From assembly GCA_003991915.1 (NCBI GenBank), contig RQTK01000001.1:731572-795571 (forward strand): a stretch of DNA of 64,000 bases, written 5' to 3'. The notes beneath the pieces were generated by a model. That model saw only the letters and a list, made by a program, of their open reading frames with translations. It was not told the origin of the DNA and did no database searches. Origin of the DNA: Elysia chlorotica (Eukaryota; Mollusca; Gastropoda; Plakobranchidae). Positions 59,690 through 64,000 of this stretch are shown here, piece by piece. The translations under genes were made by a program, and so were the position numbers. Every line of letters starts with the position of its first letter. Position 1 is the stretch's first letter.

Positions 59690-60092
59690 CCGTCAAAGCA
59701 TGAAAAGAGACAGGACATATCCAGGCTGTGATGTAGGATCCGACCCAAACCCAGTAGTAGCACAGCTGAACGTCAAGCTGAAGAATAAAAAAGCAAACGG
59801 AACACACAACTTACAAGCAGTACGACATAAATGAACTCAAAATAGAAGAATAGAGTGTTAATTTAAAAAGTAAGTTCAGAATGAGTACCGAATGCTGAAA
59901 ACGAAACCGCGGAACAATAATGAAGAAACAGACCCAACAGAGCATCGATAGGAAATGAAAGGCATTAGAAGAAAGTGCATATATGACACATGGACTGGGT
60001 GTATAGCCCAGGAAAAGCAGGAAGAAGAACAAATAGTGGATAGCAGAAGAAATACTAGAAGAGGGAAAATCAGACCCAGCAGGAAGTAGTAC
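59690..60092 (+). pseudogene. Decayed non-LTR retrotransposon ORF2 fragment (end of endonuclease, linker to RT)
   Basis: The stretch MKRDRTYPGCDVGSDPNPVV followed by QLNVKLKNKK matches the last motif of the APE-type endonuclease of LINE ORF2 proteins. There a Gly-Ser-Asp-His-Asn-Pro-Val block holds the catalytic His; here it is Pro. After a frame change near 59820 the linker continues (INELKIEE, NLKSKF, WIAEEI) through several stop codons. It is a dead fragment. No reverse-transcriptase core motif was seen further right. Confidence 0.6.
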
Positions 60093-60099
60093 GGCCACA

Positions 60100-60890
60100 T
60101 AAAGAGAGGACAGGGACCCAGCTGCATGTGAACCACAGACTGGCACAATATTGTTTGACATGAAAACATATGGCACGGCAACCATACATCGGGAGGGTTC
60201 AATGACCAATCCATGATACTTGAGGGGATCATGTTCGTAGCTGGTTTTAATCTCTATTGCTATGAGAGCATTTTAACTTCCGCGTTCAGTGACCGGCAGA
60301 CACTTTATCCAATTGAAAACATTTTATCCATTCTCCATAATCATATCGCTAAGAAGACCTCAATTTTTCTTTTATTTAGAAGTAGAACTAGAAGTATCAT
60401 AACAACGGCAATCTTCTTCTTTGATTTCGTTATACTTCAACACCCGCCTTTCTCTGATCATGGTGAGAGGAGAATGGATAAAATATTTTCAATTGGATAT
60501 AGCTTTAAACGTGCAAATATGGAGACATTGGCATAGGCCTCTTGAGTGGTATTTTAATAGCTTAAAAATATTACAGCTGACTTCTCACATTGATATGCAA
60601 CATGAAGCGAAATAAAAAAGGACATTAAGTTTATTGATAGCAAGTTTGGAGGTGAAAGACATTCACGCGTCCTAAAACTTTATTTGAGCATAATCGTGAA
60701 CCGGATTTCTCCTCTCCCACAAATCTTACATACTTTTAGGACTACGCCTTCTCATGAAATAAGAGCCTAACTATGGGATGGTACCCCTTGGTGCTTGGAT
60801 AAGACCACATGCATGTGAATCCACTAAAGGCACATAATTGGGACCACCTACGCTGTTTCATCCACAGATGATACAATTTAGGAGCAGATT
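60100..60890. other. No recognised feature
   Basis: AT-rich; open frames on both strands are short and unrelated to anything I know. Confidence 0.4.
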
Positions 60891-60899
60891 TAAAAAATA

Positions 60900-61745
60900 T
60901 ACGATATAAAAGTCATCCAAAAATATACACGTTCAAGACAAAACAATCGCTTTCTTTTCATGGAAACAAAGCTTGAAAGGCGTTCACTAGTGATATTTCC
61001 CCCATCCATACTCAAAGGTTCGATGCGCATGAGAGAAAATATGTACCCTATTCCTGTTCCATCAAATTAAATACTTAAGTTTCTGGAAACTCGCCGCTAT
61101 ATTGCATAGCTCGATCGCCTGTTTTCGGAATACAAATGGATGCTTTTTGTACACCCACGAAGAGCTGTTTGTGCTTCTGTGAAAAATATATACTTTGGTT
61201 CCATCAAATTACATATGAAGGCCGCAGTGGAAAAAACAGATGTGTCACCAATTTGGATAAATTTAGTTTTGCACCTTAGCTTACGAAGCAGATCTTTTTA
61301 TTCCATCTCTAGAAGGTATTCAATTCAAAAACAGTTATTTTAGGACTGAAAAGGTTCTGGGTAGATCCTGCAGAAACTGATGAATAGAGAGCATTTTGAA
61401 ACTTAAAATTGAAATATTTTGAAAGTTGTCAAATGTGACTTGTCTGACTTTCCCATTGTGGTCTTCATGTGGTTTCCGGAAACTCGCCGCTATATTGCGC
61501 AGCTCAATCACCTGTTTTGGGAATACAAATGGATGCTTTTTGTACACCCACGAAGAGCTGCTTGTGCTTCTGTGAACTATATATATATATATATACTTTG
61601 GTTCCATCAAATTACATAATGGTTTCCGGAAACTCGCCGCTATATTGCGCAGCTTGTGCACATTTTTTTTTATTGAATGCAAATGGATGCTCTTTGTACA
61701 CTTCCGAAGGGCTGTTTGTGCTTCTGCAAACTTTATATCCTGTGA
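60900..61745 (+). repeat. Dispersed repeat family R2, copy 2, with its 3' part repeated three times
   Basis: 60900-61190 is collinear with 27930-28215. The 3' part (GGAAACTCGCCGCTATATTG to TGTGCTTCTG) occurs again at about 61475-61575 and 61625-61730, linked by CCATCAAATTACATA. Translations share FPETRRYIAQL and WMLFVHPRRA. Confidence 0.75.
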
Positions 61746-62021
61746 CTATTACCATGTAGGTCTTCATAAACTAACAAGAAGATAATTTCACTAATTTCTT
61801 TAATACGTTAGAAATTGTACCACTAGTTGTCGTTTGGACATAAACAGTTTTTATTTTCGTTTTTCGTTGCACATTAGATATTGTGTTAATAGACTGGTGA
61901 AATGCATAATAAAAGTGTTTCCATTTTTAGGCCTGAAGAAGTTAAGAGTAAAGGTAAAGATTGTAAAAGAGGAGGTTGGGCCCGGGGGGGGGGAATTCGA
62001 GGGGCGAGTGGGTAGAGAGGG

Positions 62022-62024
62022 GGG

Positions 62025-62084
<60 letters not shown>

Positions 62085-62100
62085 TATATATATTTAGAGA
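62022..62100. repeat. (GA)n microsatellite with short TA run
   Basis: G-run, GA units to about 62083, then TATATATA. Confidence 0.95.
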
Positions 62101-62538
62101 GAGAACTGCTGGAGAAAGAACCAAATTGGGTGGGGGTTAGGGTGGACGTAGGCTACGTGCGAAAACTATTAAACAAGGATTGTATTGAATACAAAAATAT
62201 CCTTCATGTTTTATCACCCCGGTACGCTTTTTTTCGGTTTGTAACGTATCGAATCGTGTGAAAATAACAATGCAAATAAGGATTAATTAAAATCTCAATA
62301 CTATTACAAACGAATATACAATGATAATTATACTATGATGTGGCCTTAACCCACGGTTTGTCCTTGACCTGCTGCCTTTACCCTGATCGCAGTAGGATAG
62401 ATAGAGTACTTAACTATTTTGGGAAGATGAAAAATCCCACAAGTAAATTTGGCTTTCTGCACATGGAAATACATCTACAAAAACGGTTCGCTTGAGGTTT
62501 AAAAGAAAGCACATTATATATCGTTCTCTTTTATTATG

Positions 62539-62540
<2 letters not shown>

Positions 62541-62572
<32 letters not shown>
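62541..62572. repeat. (TG)n microsatellite
   Basis: About fifteen TG units. Confidence 0.95.
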
Positions 62573-62577
<5 letters not shown>

Positions 62578-62579
62578 AG

Positions 62580-63884
62580 TTATTTTTTGAGGAACAGTAT
62601 ACAATAATAATGTTTAAGCACACACATAGGCTACACAAGACTAAACAAAACAGAAAAATTACACGAATATAAAAATAGAGGTTTTCGCATAAATATTAAA
62701 TTCCGCTATCACAAAAAAAAATATTTTGTTCGAAAAAAAATGATATACAACTTTTTTTTTTCATGACGATTTCTAAAGAATATTGATGTAAACCATTAAT
62801 CTTTTTCAGATCTCATGAACTGTTATCGTTATACATACCGTTCGTTTAAACGCATTCTCGATCTCTAACATTTTTTAAAGAAACATTTATTTTTAATAAA
62901 TTGCTTTATTTCATGTAATCTTTTAACATTTAGATTCATTTCCCGTATTCATATAACAAAAAAGTGTTTTAATTTTCAAATGCTGTATATTTCGTTTGTG
63001 GTGCAACAAACTTATCTTAGAAGACGCCAGCTATTTAACTTGAAAAATGACACTGGCGTGTGTATCCTTACAAAATTTTAGAAAGAAAAAAAAAGAATGA
63101 AAGATATTCAAGAACCTGTCCAAACTGTCAACCCAGCCCCTACCCCGTTTTCACAGGTCTCTTTTCTGTTATTTCCGTACAGACGTCTTCGGAACACCCT
63201 AAAAAGTTATTTCATCCCAATTTTATATTAAACAGTGACTATAGAGAGAGAAAAACGGAACCGGTGTATTAGAAAAAAGCTTATATAAATCAACAGTTCA
63301 TCTCCAGCATGGTGGGGATTCCATGATCCACTGTACGTTGTACTTTCAATGTCTTTTAGAAAGCTGGTTTTATGCGAGATCCTCCAGGGGTGACCTTTAG
63401 ACACGCCTGGCTGGTTTCCTATGTCTAGCAGCGACTTCCACATGGAAGTAGTGGAAGCAGTTTTTGTTCCTATTATTATTTCATACTGATACCTCACCAC
63501 GGAGTTAGGAAATATGATTGTATTTGCAGCTAAAAATTTACAAACTATGCAAAACACGTGTTCATTTCATTCGTAACAAGAAAAAGGAAAACCACAAAAT
63601 ATATTTATAGCTGTCACGTGATCTTCAAATAAAGGCGGCTGACTAGATGGGCTATTCGCATAAATATGTACCGTGCTGGCTGGTATACAACGACTACAAG
63701 CAATGCGTCTTCTAGTCTTTTGATGGGCCTACCAATCTGCACTTTTACTTTTTCACATTTCCGCTCCAAATGTAAGTACACGCTACGTTTTTATGTTTTA
63801 TGTAAACGAGAAAATTAGCTCTGGATATATACTTTGCGGCATTAGAATATTTTTGTCTGCCAGGTTTTCTGAAAAAGATACGAT
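62580..63884. other. No recognised feature
   Basis: AT-rich. A 109-codon minus-strand frame (63557-63228) is present but has no recognisable domain and no splice or start context that supports it. Confidence 0.4.
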
Positions 63885-63965
63885 ATAAATGGAGATGGGG
63901 GCACAGCTGAGATTCGATCTCCTACTTGTCAGTTCAGGACGGTAATCGACTGAGCTATAAGCTCT
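63885..63965 (-). repeat. tRNA-like SINE head or tRNA pseudogene
   Basis: Reverse complement has A box TAGCTCAGTCG and B box AGATCGAATCTC at tRNA spacing, but the acceptor stem does not pair and no clear anticodon stem exists. Confidence 0.55.
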
Positions 63966-64000
63966 CTAAGATGTTTTGTATCATGGCGAGAAGAGATGCT

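Noticed and set aside
63228-63557. 109-codon minus-strand frame
   Set aside because: Not repeat-derived, but no domain, splice signal or codon bias supports it.

Overview
This is a eukaryotic nuclear window, AT-rich, with short spliced exons, GT-AG introns, abundant microsatellites and many tRNA-derived SINEs. The protein fragments look like an invertebrate animal, most likely a mollusc and perhaps a gastropod; that placement is inference from the general look of the proteins and repeats, not from a search. Nothing in the window looks bacterial or viral.

The main gene is on the minus strand and fills the left third (22615 down to 344, continuing off the left edge). It is the 5' part of PHLPP, the PH-domain leucine-rich-repeat Ser/Thr phosphatase that dephosphorylates Akt and PKC. 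I traced 14 coding exons whose splice phases agree throughout. They encode about 717 residues: a low-complexity N-terminus, the RA-like domain, the PH-like domain and the first ten or so leucine-rich repeats. The rest of the LRRs and the PP2C-type phosphatase domain must lie beyond position 1. A 12.8-kb intron (5862-18673) separates the RA-like part from the PH-like part and is filled with microsatellites, local tandem duplications and repeat fragments.

Further right, also on the minus strand, two in-phase exons (33521-32836) encode part of a concentrative nucleoside transporter (SLC28/CNT family). They sit between two direct copies of a roughly 3-kb block (about 28855-32042 and 34258-37640), which share a stretch of about 497 bp with no difference that I can see. 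I could not find the neighbouring SLC28 exons. Weak candidate terminal exons are noted at 26611-26700 and 50653-50803.

The right half (37.6-64 kb) is mostly repeats: SINEs in both orientations (one with an 11-bp target-site duplication at 48277-48535), decayed non-LTR retrotransposon pieces at 55.1, 58.9 and 59.7 kb, long (CTAT)n, (GATA)n, (CT)n and (CTT)n arrays, and an assembly gap of 325 N at 56341-56665 next to a (CTAT)n array.

The most unusual observation is in PHLPP. The splice donor of exon 2 is the origin of a 32-bp minisatellite, so the authentic donor is followed by nine further intact copies of the exon-end/GTGAGT junction. A second splice site of the same gene, the exon 6 acceptor, is also duplicated locally.
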